Shown piece after piece: positions 30,121-39,020 of a DNA stretch of 64,000 bases (the stretch's first letter is position 1; every line of letters starts with the position of its first letter). Origin of the DNA: Shewanella pealeana ATCC 700345 (GTDB lineage: Bacteria > Pseudomonadota > Gammaproteobacteria > Enterobacterales > Shewanellaceae). The stretch spans positions 1,301,001 through 1,365,000 of the forward strand of contig NC_009901.1 in the NCBI RefSeq assembly GCF_000018285.1, given 5' to 3'. The notes below the pieces were generated by a model. The model was given only the letters and a program-made list of their open reading frames with translations, made no database searches and was not told where the DNA came from. The position numbers were made by a program, and so were the translations under genes.

Positions 30121-30281
30121 TCTGGCACATTTAGGAGAGCCCTAAACGACACAATGTAATCAGAGACAAGCGTATTAAATTCTGAGTAAGATTGAGTTCT
30201 CGTTGATTTCCATAAGGGGGAGAAATAACGAGGTCGAGTAAGAGCATTTCACCTTTTAATAATAGAATCATAGGGAATGTA

Positions 30282-33002
30282 ATGAAGATTAGAGTGATAG
30301 TTTCAGCAGTAACGCTAGCATTGACAGTTAGCGCATGTTCAAAGCAGAGCGAAACTGAAGAGCTTACTAGTGCCATCTTCCCCATAGAGCAAGGCTCACA
30401 AGTCGTTGAACAATCCGCTAGTAATAAAGCGTTGACTCAAGGTTCACTAACTCAAGCTAGATTGAAGAAAATTGGTGAAACCCTAGATATTCGTTACCGC
30501 GTGGTGACTAACATCCCAGACGAGCACTGCGACAAAGATGCGGCCGATGGTCGCTGTTTCCTAGCTGAAATCGACCTGACATCCGAAATCGCTATCGACA
30601 GTAAAGACTGGTCTATCTACTACTCTCAAATGCGACCGATTCAAAGCATTGTAGGCGATGAGTTCACTATCTCTCGCATTCAGGGCGACTTACATAAGAT
30701 CTCCCCTGCAGCTGGCTTTAGCGGCATTAAAAAGGGCCAAACTAAAACGATTCAATTTCGCGGCGAGTTGTGGCAGTTATCAGAAACTGACGCCATGCCA
30801 AATTACTACATTGTTGCAGACGGTTTGGAGCCGGTTATTATTCGCAGTACTCAGCTATCGCTCGACCCTGAAACAGGCATGGAACTACGCCCCTATGTAA
30901 GCGCGTTTACCGACAGTGAAACTCAATATAAGCGTCGTGAAACCGATAAGCTTGAATGGGCGACAACCCAAGTCTTGTACCGCAGTAACCTAGATACACC
31001 TAACAGTCCAAAGTTAGCCGAAAATGCTATTTTGCCGACACCAACCAAGGTTGCTCTAAAGAGTGATGCAAAGTCGGTCTCACTAAAAAGCGGCCTAAAG
31101 CTAACACTCAACGGAGTGAGCCCTGGGGCTGTAGATGCTGCGCTACAGCGTCTAGCACAGCTTGGGGTTGAGCAAACTGACAAGGGGATTAAAACGGTAC
31201 TATTACCTTTGCCTGTCCCCGGAGTTTTGGGAGAGTATCGTCTCGATATCTCTAGCAGCGAGATTAAAATTCTCGCCGCAGACGATGCAGGCTTCTCCTA
31301 TGGCTTAGCCTCACTGGCAGCACTGGTTGATGTGGAAACCTTAACAGTCAACCCTATGCTGGTGGAGGATGCGCCGCGCTATGATTTTCGGGGCATGCAT
31401 ATCGATGTATCGCGTAACTTCCATAGCAAACAGTTAATTCTAGATCTGTTAGATCAAATGGCGGCTTATAAGTTAAATAAGTTACACCTGCATATGGCCG
31501 ATGATGAAGGTTGGCGCTTAGAAATAGCGGGATTGCCTGAACTAACAGACGTCGGCAGTAAGCGTTGCCATGATCTCAATGAAGATACTTGTCTGCTACC
31601 TCAGTTAGGAAGTGGCCCATTTAGCGAGGCTAAAGTTAATGGCTACTATAGCAAAGCAGATTATATTGAAATTCTGCAATACGCTAACGCAAGGCAAATC
31701 CAAGTGATCCCATCGATGGATATGCCGGGTCATTCTCGCGCCGCAATTAAATCAATGGAAGCGAGATATCGCACCTTGATGGATGCAGATAAAGCCGAAC
31801 AAGCTAAACAATATCTATTGTCAGACAGTGAAGATAAAACGGTTTATTCATCAATCCAGTACTATAGCGACAACACCTTGAACGTTTGTATGGAATCAAC
31901 CTTTACCTTTATCGATAAGGTGATCGATGAAATTGCTGCGCTGCATAAGCAAGCAGGTGTACCACTGGATCTATATCATATCGGCGCCGATGAAACAGCA
32001 GGTGCTTGGATAGAGTCACCAGCATGCAAAGCCTTTATTGCCAATAATGATAAAGGCGTAACCAAGATGGAAGAGCTTGGCGCCTACTTTATTGAAAGAA
32101 CCGCTAAGCTACTTGCTGATAAAGGTATTGAAGCCGCAGGCTGGAGCGATGGTATGAGCCATACTCGTCCTGAGAACATGCCAAAGCAAGTCCAATCCAA
32201 TATTTGGGATGTAGTGGCTCATGGTGGACACCAGCGTGCGCATCAGCAAGCAAATCTTGGCTGGCAGGCGGTACTCGGACAACCTGAAGTGCTGTATTTC
32301 GATTTCCCCTATGAGGCTGATCCTAAAGAGCATGGTTATTACTGGGCGAGTCGTAATACTAACTCTAAAAAAATCCATAGCTTTATGGCTGGGAACTTAC
32401 CCGCCAATGCGGAGCAATGGACCGACATCGAAGCCCTTCCATTTGAAGCCGATGACACCCTAAAAACAGATGAAGCAGGCAAGGTGATTAACGGGCCCTT
32501 AAAAGCATCATTCAGCTTTGCGGGGATTCAAGGTCAGCTATGGAGCGAAACGGTACGCAGTGATGAGGTCGCCGAGTATATGATGTTTCCTCGGCTGATG
32601 ATGCTTGCAGAGCGTGCATGGCATCAGCCAAGCTGGGAAGTGCCCTATCAGCATCAAGGCGCTGTTTATAATCAAACTAGCGGCTATTTCACTAAAGAGA
32701 TGCGCCAAGCCCAAGCCAATGATTGGCACCGAGTAGCTAACACTTTAGGGGCTAAAGAGTTGCTAAAACTCGATAAAGCCAATATTGCCTATAGAGTGCC
32801 AACGCCTGGGGCTGTCATTAAAGAGGGGAAGCTGTTTGCCAATGTTATTTTCCCAGGGCTTAAAATTGAGTACCGCGACGCTGGTGGACAGTGGCAGGCA
32901 TACGCAGAGGGCGTAGAGGGCGTAGAGGTGACCACTCCGGTTGAAGTTCGAGTTATTGCCGCAGATGGCAAACGTAAAGGACGTACCTTAGTTGTTAATT
33001 AA
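30282..33002 (+). CDS. hex: GH20 beta-N-acetylhexosaminidase (chitobiase), lipoprotein
   Basis: Releases GlcNAc from chitobiose and longer oligomers. The 906-residue protein has a lipoprotein signal with lipobox TVSAC (Cys20). A chitobiase N-terminal domain covers about 40-200, then the GH20 N-terminal alpha/beta domain and the GH20 barrel starting at DAPRYDFRGMHIDVSRNF. The catalytic pair is Asp570-Glu571 in HIGADETAGAW. A small C-terminal Ig-like domain ends the chain. It is probably anchored at the outer or inner membrane and feeds GlcNAc to NagP. The ATG follows AGGG. NagR control is likely via the operator at 29950. Confidence 0.93.
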   Translation: MKIRVIVSAVTLALTVSACSKQSETEELTSAIFPIEQGSQVVEQSASNKALTQGSLTQARLKKIGETLDIRYRVVTNIPDEHCDKDAADGRCFLAEIDLTSEIAIDSKDWSIYYSQMRPIQSIVGDEFTISRIQGDLHKISPAAGFSGIKKGQTKTIQFRGELWQLSETDAMPNYYIVADGLEPVIIRSTQLSLDPETGMELRPYVSAFTDSETQYKRRETDKLEWATTQVLYRSNLDTPNSPKLAENAILPTPTKVALKSDAKSVSLKSGLKLTLNGVSPGAVDAALQRLAQLGVEQTDKGIKTVLLPLPVPGVLGEYRLDISSSEIKILAADDAGFSYGLASLAALVDVETLTVNPMLVEDAPRYDFRGMHIDVSRNFHSKQLILDLLDQMAAYKLNKLHLHMADDEGWRLEIAGLPELTDVGSKRCHDLNEDTCLLPQLGSGPFSEAKVNGYYSKADYIEILQYANARQIQVIPSMDMPGHSRAAIKSMEARYRTLMDADKAEQAKQYLLSDSEDKTVYSSIQYYSDNTLNVCMESTFTFIDKVIDEIAALHKQAGVPLDLYHIGADETAGAWIESPACKAFIANNDKGVTKMEELGAYFIERTAKLLADKGIEAAGWSDGMSHTRPENMPKQVQSNIWDVVAHGGHQRAHQQANLGWQAVLGQPEVLYFDFPYEADPKEHGYYWASRNTNSKKIHSFMAGNLPANAEQWTDIEALPFEADDTLKTDEAGKVINGPLKASFSFAGIQGQLWSETVRSDEVAEYMMFPRLMMLAERAWHQPSWEVPYQHQGAVYNQTSGYFTKEMRQAQANDWHRVANTLGAKELLKLDKANIAYRVPTPGAVIKEGKLFANVIFPGLKIEYRDAGGQWQAYAEGVEGVEVTTPVEVRVIAADGKRKGRTLVVN

Positions 33003-33052
33003 CAGATGGTTAACAGCTGTTGGTGTTACCTATGTAAGCAATAACTAAGCCT

Positions 33053-33097
33053 AAACGTAGCACTGCTCATGGTATTGCTACGTTTTCCTTTTTTTGT
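33053..33097 (+). terminator. terminator of hex
   Basis: The 10-bp stem AAACGTAGCA/TGCTACGTTT (33053-33062 with 33076-33085) is followed by TCC and eight T. Confidence 0.82.
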
Positions 33098-33118
33098 TTG
33101 GTGAGTTTAAAAAATAAA

Positions 33119-33132
33119 TGACAACGCTGTCA
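33119..33132. promoter_or_regulatory. NagR operator upstream of nagK
   Basis: TGACAACGCTGTCA, the exact reverse complement of the copies at 24341 and 29950, lies 107 bases before the nagK ATG. Confidence 0.82.
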
Positions 33133-33239
33133 TTGGTGTTGTAACATGAGATTAACTTAGTGGGCTTTAGTCGCGAATTCACGCATAAAGTCCAGAGCCA
33201 TTCTGTATTAATAGAATGAGAACGATAAAGAGGTCTGTC

Positions 33240-34136
33240 ATGGGCATGAGCCAGACGAAAGAAGAGTCCCTATATATTGGAATCGATGGTGGCGGCAGTA
33301 AGTGCCGTGCAACAATCTACACTCACGATTATTGCATTCTAGGCACTGGAGTTGCTGGTCGTGCCAATCCACTTCATGGTTTAGCTCAAACATTTCAGTC
33401 AATTGAAGAGTCTACTCAATTAGCTCTTAGCGACGCTGGCCTTAAGCCTTCTGATAGTAGACGTTTAATCGCTGGCCTTGGCCTCGCTGGGGTCAACGTA
33501 CCTCGTCTCTACCAAGATATTGCGAAGTGGCAACATCCATTTGCCAGCATGTATTTAACCACAGATCTTCATACGGCTTGTATCGGTGCCCATCAGGGCG
33601 AAGAAGGTGCTGTGACCATTACTGGCACTGGCTCTTGCGGTTATGCTCGTGTGGGTGATAAAGAGTTGTTTCTCGGTGGTCATGGGTTTGCTTTAGGTGA
33701 TAAGGGTAGTGGCGCTTGGCTTGGTTTAAAGGCGAGTGAGTCGGCATTATTGGACTTAGATGGCTTCGGCGAAAAAACTTTATTGACCCAGAGGTTACTG
33801 CAACACTTTGAAGTTAGTAATGCCCTTGGTATTGTCGAAAACTTAGCGGGCCAGTCTTCTAGCACCTATGCCAAGCTTGCACATATTGTATTTGAGTGTG
33901 CTCGACTAGATGATGGCGTAGCATTAGATATCGTTCGGGAAGGCGCTAACTATATCAGCCAGCTGGTGAGAAAGTTATTTGAAATTAGCCCGCCTCGATT
34001 CTCTATGATAGGTGGCTTAGCAGAACCATTAGCTCCCTGGTTAGCCGAAGATGTACTTGCGAAACTATCTCCAAGCTTGCAGCCACCAGAGTGGGGCGCT
34101 GCATTTTTTGCTCAGCAGCAGTATACAAAAGCATAG
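33240..34136 (+). CDS. nagK: N-acetylglucosamine kinase (BadF/BadG ATPase fold)
   Basis: Phosphorylates cytoplasmic GlcNAc to GlcNAc-6-P. The 298-residue ASKHA-fold protein shows the phosphate-1 motif GIDGGGSKCRATIY near residue 15, the phosphate-2 motif TITGTGSCGYA near 125 and GGHGFALGDKGSGAWLG near 145. This is the Shewanella-type NagK, unrelated in detail to the E. coli ROK kinase. The frame is open from 33216, but the ATG at 33240 has GAGG upstream. It begins the nagK-nagA-nagX unit, 31 bases before nagA. In S. oneidensis nagB-II lies between nagK and nagA; here nothing does. Confidence 0.88.
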   Translation: MGMSQTKEESLYIGIDGGGSKCRATIYTHDYCILGTGVAGRANPLHGLAQTFQSIEESTQLALSDAGLKPSDSRRLIAGLGLAGVNVPRLYQDIAKWQHPFASMYLTTDLHTACIGAHQGEEGAVTITGTGSCGYARVGDKELFLGGHGFALGDKGSGAWLGLKASESALLDLDGFGEKTLLTQRLLQHFEVSNALGIVENLAGQSSSTYAKLAHIVFECARLDDGVALDIVREGANYISQLVRKLFEISPPRFSMIGGLAEPLAPWLAEDVLAKLSPSLQPPEWGAAFFAQQQYTKA

Positions 34137-34167
34137 CAGGGTCACTATTTTACTAAGTGGGAATAAG

Positions 34168-35301
34168 ATGAAGCAGACGATAATTGCCGACCGCGTATTC
34201 GATGGGCAGACATTTCATACAGATTTAGCCATCACTTTTGAAGATGGTCATATTGTTTCATTCGACACAGTTCAAGGCGCCCATGAATCTCGCGTCAGTG
34301 GATTAATTGCACCGGGCTTTATCGATGTGCAAGTCAACGGTGGTGGAGGGGTGTTGTTTAACTCCTCGCCAAATGTTGAGGGCATCGAAGCCATAGGTAA
34401 AGCCCATGCAAAGTTTGGCACGACGGCTTACTTACCAACACTCATTACCGATGATGTCGGTGTAATGCATAGGGCGGCTGACGCCGTAGCATTAGCGCTT
34501 GAGTCGAACAGTGCTGGCGTGGTTGGAGTACATTTTGAGGGGCCTCATCTAAGCGTACCTAAAAAAGGTGTGCATCCACAATCATATATCAGGCGGATCT
34601 CCGATGCCGAGTTGGCTATTTTCAGTCGCCAAGACATAGGCATTAAAGTGGTAACGCTTGCACCTGAAAACGTCTCACCGGATGTCATTCAAGCTTTAGT
34701 CAAAGCCGGTGTAAAGGTATGTCTTGGCCATTCCAATGCTGATTATGACACGGTCAAAGCGGCTCTTGCTGCTGGGGCGATAGGCTTTACCCATCTTTAT
34801 AATGCGATGTCTGCACTGGACTCTAGAAACCCAGGAATGGTTGGGGCTGCACTCGAAAGCGCAGAAGCTTGGTGTGGCTTGATTGTAGATGGTCATCATG
34901 TTCATCCCGCATCTGCACGAGTTGCTATCAATGCTAAACCTAAGGGTAAAGTCATGCTAGTGACCGATGCAATGCCTCCTGTTGGTGTAGATGAAGAGGT
35001 GAGCTTTGAGTTATTTGGCACTCAGGTATTAAGAGTGGGCGATAGGCTGAATGCGGTGACGGGGGAGCTTGCAGGTTGTGTGCTGGATATGGCTGGAGCC
35101 GTGGCTAATACCGTCAATATGCTCGGGCTAGCACCAGACGAGGCGTTAAGAATGGCTTCCTTGTATCCTGCCGAGTTTCTTGGCTTAAGTGATAAAATGG
35201 GTACGCTACAAGTTGGCGGGCGTGCAGATATGGTGTTACTGGATGACAAATACCGCGTAGATCAAACTTATATTGGTGGTGAGTTGGTTTTTAAGGGCTA
35301 A
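34168..35301 (+). CDS. nagA: N-acetylglucosamine-6-phosphate deacetylase
   Basis: Amidohydrolase that converts GlcNAc-6-P to glucosamine-6-P and acetate. The 377-residue chain shows GLIAPGFIDVQVNGGGG near 45-60, the metal-site VHFEGPHLS near 125, LGHSNADY near 190, FTHLYNAM near 210 and the catalytic Asp motif VTDAMPPVG near 265. A long upstream frame from 34051 overlaps nagK, but GGGA before the ATG at 34168 and the family start MKQTIIADRVFDG fix the start. Its product needs NagB, which is not encoded here. Confidence 0.93.
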   Translation: MKQTIIADRVFDGQTFHTDLAITFEDGHIVSFDTVQGAHESRVSGLIAPGFIDVQVNGGGGVLFNSSPNVEGIEAIGKAHAKFGTTAYLPTLITDDVGVMHRAADAVALALESNSAGVVGVHFEGPHLSVPKKGVHPQSYIRRISDAELAIFSRQDIGIKVVTLAPENVSPDVIQALVKAGVKVCLGHSNADYDTVKAALAAGAIGFTHLYNAMSALDSRNPGMVGAALESAEAWCGLIVDGHHVHPASARVAINAKPKGKVMLVTDAMPPVGVDEEVSFELFGTQVLRVGDRLNAVTGELAGCVLDMAGAVANTVNMLGLAPDEALRMASLYPAEFLGLSDKMGTLQVGGRADMVLLDDKYRVDQTYIGGELVFKG

Positions 35302-35330
35302 TCATCAATGCTTGTTTTAACTTAAACTGA

Positions 35331-35377
35331 GCCTCTGTAGTAAGTAATAACTTCAAATACTGCAGAGGCTTTGCTTT
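35331..35377 (+). terminator. hairpin between nagA and nagX
   Basis: Arms 35331-35342 and 35358-35369 pair over 11 of 12 positions (GCCTCTG...CAGAGGC), followed by TTTGCTTT. The tail is imperfect, so it may attenuate rather than stop transcription into nagX. Confidence 0.5.
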
Positions 35378-35416
35378 ATGTAGACGGCGATAAAAGCGAT
35401 AACAAGGGCTGTTTAG

Positions 35417-36601
35417 ATGACAACAATAATAGATAAACCCCGAGTAAGTATAGCTAGTGTGGCAGCTGAATCGGTTTCTAAGCCGGCAGCAAAACCTAGA
35501 CTTAAGTCATTAGATGCACTGCGTGGCTTTGATATGTTTTGGATCTTAGGTGGTGAAGCCATATTTGCAGCTTTGCTGCTATTAACAGGCTGGGCTGGTT
35601 TTAACTGGTTTGATAGCCAGATGCATCATAGTACTTGGCATGGCTTTACTTTCTACGATCTAATTTTCCCGCTGTTTATTTTCCTCTCCGGCGTTGCACT
35701 AGGCCTGTCACCCAAGCGTTTAGACAAGCTACCATTGCCTCAGCGGATGCCGCTATACCAGCATGCAATTAAACGACTGTTACTATTACTGCTATTTGGG
35801 GTTATCTATAACCATGGCTGGGGGACGGGAGCACCATTCGCGCTGGGAGATATTCGTTATGCCAGCGTGCTAGGTAGAATTGCCTTTGCATGGTTTTTCT
35901 GCGCCTTGTTAGTGTGGCATACCAGTCTAAGAACCCAGATAGTTACTGCCATCCTTGTATTAGTCGGTTACGCCGTCCTGCAAACTTTCCCTTTTATGAC
36001 GTTAGGTAATAGCGGCGCTTTTAGCCAGACAGGCTCAATTAACGCCGCTGTAGATAGCTTGTTGTTACCGGGCATAACTTATCAGAATGCAGCGGTCGAC
36101 CCAGAGGGAATACTCTCGACTGTTCCTGCCGTTGTAAATGGCTTATTTGGTGTGTTTGTGGGGCACTTTATTGTAAAGCCACAGGTTAAAGGGGAGTGGT
36201 TTAAAGTCGCGATATTGGCACTGTCAGGCTTAGGTTTATTGGTATTAGGTTGGGCGGTTTCGCCATGGAATCCCGTGAATAAAACCCTGTGGACCAGTAG
36301 CTTTACCTTAGTGACTTCAGGTTGGAGCATACTTTTCTTAGCCTTGTTCTACACCATTATAGATGTTTTAAAAGTGCAGAAGTGGGCATTTTTCTTCACG
36401 GTTATTGGCTGTAACTCTATCGTTATCTACATAGCGACTAGCATAGTCAATTGGAAGTACGCCGCAACGAGTCTATTTGGTGGTGTCATTTCAAGTCTAC
36501 CAAATCATGTTCAGGCACTTGGCAGCGTAACTTCTCTGTTGTTGGTGCAATGGTTAGTTTTGTACTGGATGTATAAGCGCAATATCTTCATTAAGGTTTA
36601 A
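35417..36601 (+). CDS. nagX: NagX, membrane protein of GlcNAc utilisation
   Basis: Integral membrane protein of 394 residues with about ten hydrophobic segments, related to the DUF1624/HGSNAT (heparan-alpha-glucosaminide N-acetyltransferase) group. It starts after a 35-residue soluble tail with RLKSLDALRGFDMFWI, followed by the STWHGFTFYDLIFPLFIFLSG signature with the conserved His. The subsystem reconstruction in Shewanella named it nagX and suggested GlcNAc transport or acetylation; its activity is not established. AAGGG lies eight bases before the ATG. Downstream of nagA and without its own NagR operator. Confidence 0.82.
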   Translation: MTTIIDKPRVSIASVAAESVSKPAAKPRLKSLDALRGFDMFWILGGEAIFAALLLLTGWAGFNWFDSQMHHSTWHGFTFYDLIFPLFIFLSGVALGLSPKRLDKLPLPQRMPLYQHAIKRLLLLLLFGVIYNHGWGTGAPFALGDIRYASVLGRIAFAWFFCALLVWHTSLRTQIVTAILVLVGYAVLQTFPFMTLGNSGAFSQTGSINAAVDSLLLPGITYQNAAVDPEGILSTVPAVVNGLFGVFVGHFIVKPQVKGEWFKVAILALSGLGLLVLGWAVSPWNPVNKTLWTSSFTLVTSGWSILFLALFYTIIDVLKVQKWAFFFTVIGCNSIVIYIATSIVNWKYAATSLFGGVISSLPNHVQALGSVTSLLLVQWLVLYWMYKRNIFIKV

Positions 36602-36695
36602 GTTGGTCTGTTTACAATAGGATTTGATTAAGCTCTTCGAGTCAAAGTCGTATAGTGGGAACAATTGCGCTCAATTGAGCCGTAGAAGCAATAAA

Positions 36696-36709
36696 TGACA
36701 GCGTTGTCT
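36696..36709. promoter_or_regulatory. NagR operator (one mismatch) upstream of nagP
   Basis: TGACAGCGTTGTCT differs from the consensus only in the last base. It lies 183 bases before the nagP ATG, showing nagP can be transcribed on its own. Confidence 0.7.
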
Positions 36710-36891
36710 TTTTGGTCGTAATGTTTTAACATCGATGAAACATTAGGCTTGAGATGGCCTGAGATTGTAAGTGAAAGTCGAGAATATAAGCAGGCAGTCG
36801 TCTGCATAAGTTAACTGGTAACAATGAAGGATGGGGTAGCAGTTTAATCTGGTATCATAAAATTAATTACTATAAGAAGCAGGTTTAATAC

Positions 36892-38205
36892 ATGACAGCA
36901 ACGACTCAGGCTCAAGCTAGCCCCAAGAGCAGTTTACTGCCTATGACCATAATTGGTGTGTTATTTTTCATCTTCGGATTTGTGACTTGGCTTAACGGCT
37001 CGCTGATCCCTTTCCTTAAAATTATTTGTGAGCTAAACGAATTCCAAGCCTTATTTGTGACGTTTGCTTTCTATATTGCCTATACGGTGATGGCGCTGCC
37101 GATGTCATCGATATTAAAGAAAACCGGCTATAAGAATGGCATGGCAATTGGCCTAGCTATTATGGTGGTTGGTTCTTTGCTATTTATTCCTGCGGCACAA
37201 AGCGCAAATTATACTCTGTTCTTAGGAGCCTTGTTTGTTCTCGGTACCGGTCTAACCATTCTACAAACCGCATCTAATCCTTATGTTGTGCATATTGGCC
37301 CTAAAGAAAGCGCCGCGATGCGCATTAGTATCATGGGGCTTATTAATAAAGGTGCAGGCGTCATCGTACCTATCTTATTTACTGCATTGGTACTTTCAGG
37401 TTTTGAAAACTTTACAGCAGATCATCTAGCTGCATTAAGTGAAGCTGAGCGATTAGCACAAATTAGTGAATTGTCTTCAAGACTGGTTATGCCATATATC
37501 TATATGGCTGTCGCGCTGACTTTCCTCATTGGTTTAGTTAAGTTTTCATCGCTTCCAGAATTAGAGTTTGAAGCAGCTGAAGATCATCAGGAAAAGGGCA
37601 GCATTACCCATTTCCCGCAGGTAGTTCTTGGCGCCGTAGCCCTGTTTGCCTATGTTGGCGTCGAGGTTATTGCTGGCGACACTATTGGTTTGTATGGCGA
37701 AAGCTTAGGTGTTCATAACTTTGCGTCGCTGACCTCTTATACCATGGTGTTTATGGTATTTGGCTACATTATCGGCGTGACCTGTATTCCTAAGTTTATC
37801 AGCCAAGAGAAGGCGCTACTTGGCTCGGCGATAGCAGGTATTGCATGTATCATTGGCGCAGCCTTAGGTTCGCGTGAAAGCACTATGATTGCCGATGTGC
37901 TTTGGGGTTGGAGTGGTATTCCTGTGATCCCAGACACAGTGACTTTTGTGGCTATGATGGGCCTCGCTCATGCACTTGTATGGCCATCAATCTGGCCATT
38001 AGCATTAGAAGGGTTAGGTAAGTATACGGCTCAAGGTTCTGCATTGCTTATTATGGGGATCTCGGGGGGCGCAATCTTACCTCTGGTATTTGGTAAGGTG
38101 GCATACTTTGCAGACAATACTCAGGTAGCTTATTGGGTTGGCCTACCTTGTTATCTATTCATCTTATTCTACGCCCTAAAAGGCCATAAGATGCGTAGCT
38201 GGTAA
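36892..38205 (+). CDS. nagP: N-acetylglucosamine permease, MFS (FucP-like)
   Basis: Inner-membrane sugar:proton symporter of 437 residues with about 12 hydrophobic segments. It matches the FucP/NagP branch: FFIFGFVTWLNGSLIPFLKI near residues 25-45, GTGLTILQTASNPYV near 115 and the second-half GLAHALVWPSIWPLALEGLG near 365. In Shewanella NagP replaces the PTS for GlcNAc uptake, which is why a kinase (nagK) is encoded nearby. It is transcribed alone from the operator at 36696 to the terminator at 38246. Confidence 0.92.
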   Translation: MTATTQAQASPKSSLLPMTIIGVLFFIFGFVTWLNGSLIPFLKIICELNEFQALFVTFAFYIAYTVMALPMSSILKKTGYKNGMAIGLAIMVVGSLLFIPAAQSANYTLFLGALFVLGTGLTILQTASNPYVVHIGPKESAAMRISIMGLINKGAGVIVPILFTALVLSGFENFTADHLAALSEAERLAQISELSSRLVMPYIYMAVALTFLIGLVKFSSLPELEFEAAEDHQEKGSITHFPQVVLGAVALFAYVGVEVIAGDTIGLYGESLGVHNFASLTSYTMVFMVFGYIIGVTCIPKFISQEKALLGSAIAGIACIIGAALGSRESTMIADVLWGWSGIPVIPDTVTFVAMMGLAHALVWPSIWPLALEGLGKYTAQGSALLIMGISGGAILPLVFGKVAYFADNTQVAYWVGLPCYLFILFYALKGHKMRSW

Positions 38206-38245
38206 CAATCGGTTATGAAGCTCCTGCCAAGCAAGAGCCGTTATA

Positions 38246-38270
38246 AAGGAGCCTAAGGGCTCCTTTTTTG
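38246..38270 (+). terminator. terminator of nagP
   Basis: The stem AAGGAGCC/GGCTCCTT (38246-38253 with 38258-38265), loop TAAG, is followed by a T run. Confidence 0.9.
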
Positions 38271-38303
38271 TTTTAGAATTTAAAGCGGAAAAATCTAAGA
38301 CGG

Positions 38304-38606
38304 TAAAACCGAAAGAGCAAAGTCGAAAAGATTAAGAGCTGTAGCTCGGCAGTTATGCGGTCATTGGTCTTAAAAAGGTAATGGATAGCTAGTAAGTGCT
38401 AAGACTGTAAAGGCTGGATGAGAGCCGGATAGAAGCCGAAAAAGCTCAGATAGAAAAGCCGGAAAAGCAAAGGCGAAAAGATAACAGGTCTGTAGCTCGG
38501 CATTTATGCCGTCATTGGTTTTAAAAAAGGAGATGGATAGTTAGTAAGTGTTAAGACGGTAAAGGCCGGATGAGCGCTGGGTAAAAGCTGAAAAAGCCAT
38601 TTGAAT
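38304..38606. repeat. imperfect tandem repeat, period about 151 bp, two copies
   Basis: Copy A (about 38304-38454) and copy B (about 38455-38606) share long matching blocks, such as CTGTAGCTCGGC, TCATTGGT and GATGGATAG/GTAAGTG, with scattered substitutions and 1-2 base indels. No convincing gene lies in it. It fills the gap between nagP and the tRNA cassettes. Confidence 0.7.
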
Positions 38607-38669
38607 ATGGTGAAGCCTTTCTTGTTGAACAGTTAGTTTAACAGAATGAGGCGATTGAACTGCAGATAC

Positions 38670-38698
38670 AAAAAAGCCACTCATTGAGTGGCTTTTTT
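38670..38698 (-). terminator. terminator of tRNA operon 1
   Basis: The stem GCCACTCA/TGAGTGGC is followed on the minus strand by six T. It lies eight bases after the tRNA-Thr CCA end. Confidence 0.9.
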
Positions 38699-38705
38699 GT
38701 TTTTA

Positions 38706-38781
<76 letters not shown>

Positions 38782-38833
38782 TTATCTGCTTAACAAGTTA
38801 TCTAATCAAGTTAGTGAACTCATTAATAAATGT

Positions 38834-38909
38834 TGGTGCCCGAACCCGGAATCGAACCAGGGACACGAGGATTTTCAATCCTCTGCTCTACCGACTGAGC
38901 TATTCGGGC
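38834..38909 (-). tRNA. tRNA-Phe(GAA), copy 1
   Basis: 76 bases with encoded CCA. The minus strand starts GCCCGAATAGCTCAG. The anticodon loop is TTGAAAA (anticodon GAA) on a GAGGA/TCCTC stem, and the T arm has GTTCGATTC. It lies 52 bases upstream of tRNA-Thr in the same transcript. Confidence 0.95.
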
Positions 38910-38991
38910 AACTAAGTATTACCAAAGTAAATCTTAGATTTGCTACTGCAAACTTAACAGCTTTAAAGCCCGTCTCGTTTGGAGTGCGCGT

Positions 38992-39020
38992 ATAATATAG
39001 TGATGTTTTAGAAGGTGCAA
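38992..39020 (-). promoter_or_regulatory. promoter of tRNA operon 1
   Basis: On the minus strand, -35 TTGCAC (39020-39015), a 17-base spacer and -10 TATTAT (38997-38992) are followed by the GC-rich discriminator ACGCGC. That discriminator is typical of stringently controlled stable-RNA promoters. Confidence 0.75.

Noticed and set aside
38304..38606. CRISPR-like array from repeated GCCGGAAAAG pieces
   Set aside because: The pieces are irregular in length and spacing, there are no uniform spacers and no cas genes. It is a two-copy 151-bp tandem repeat.
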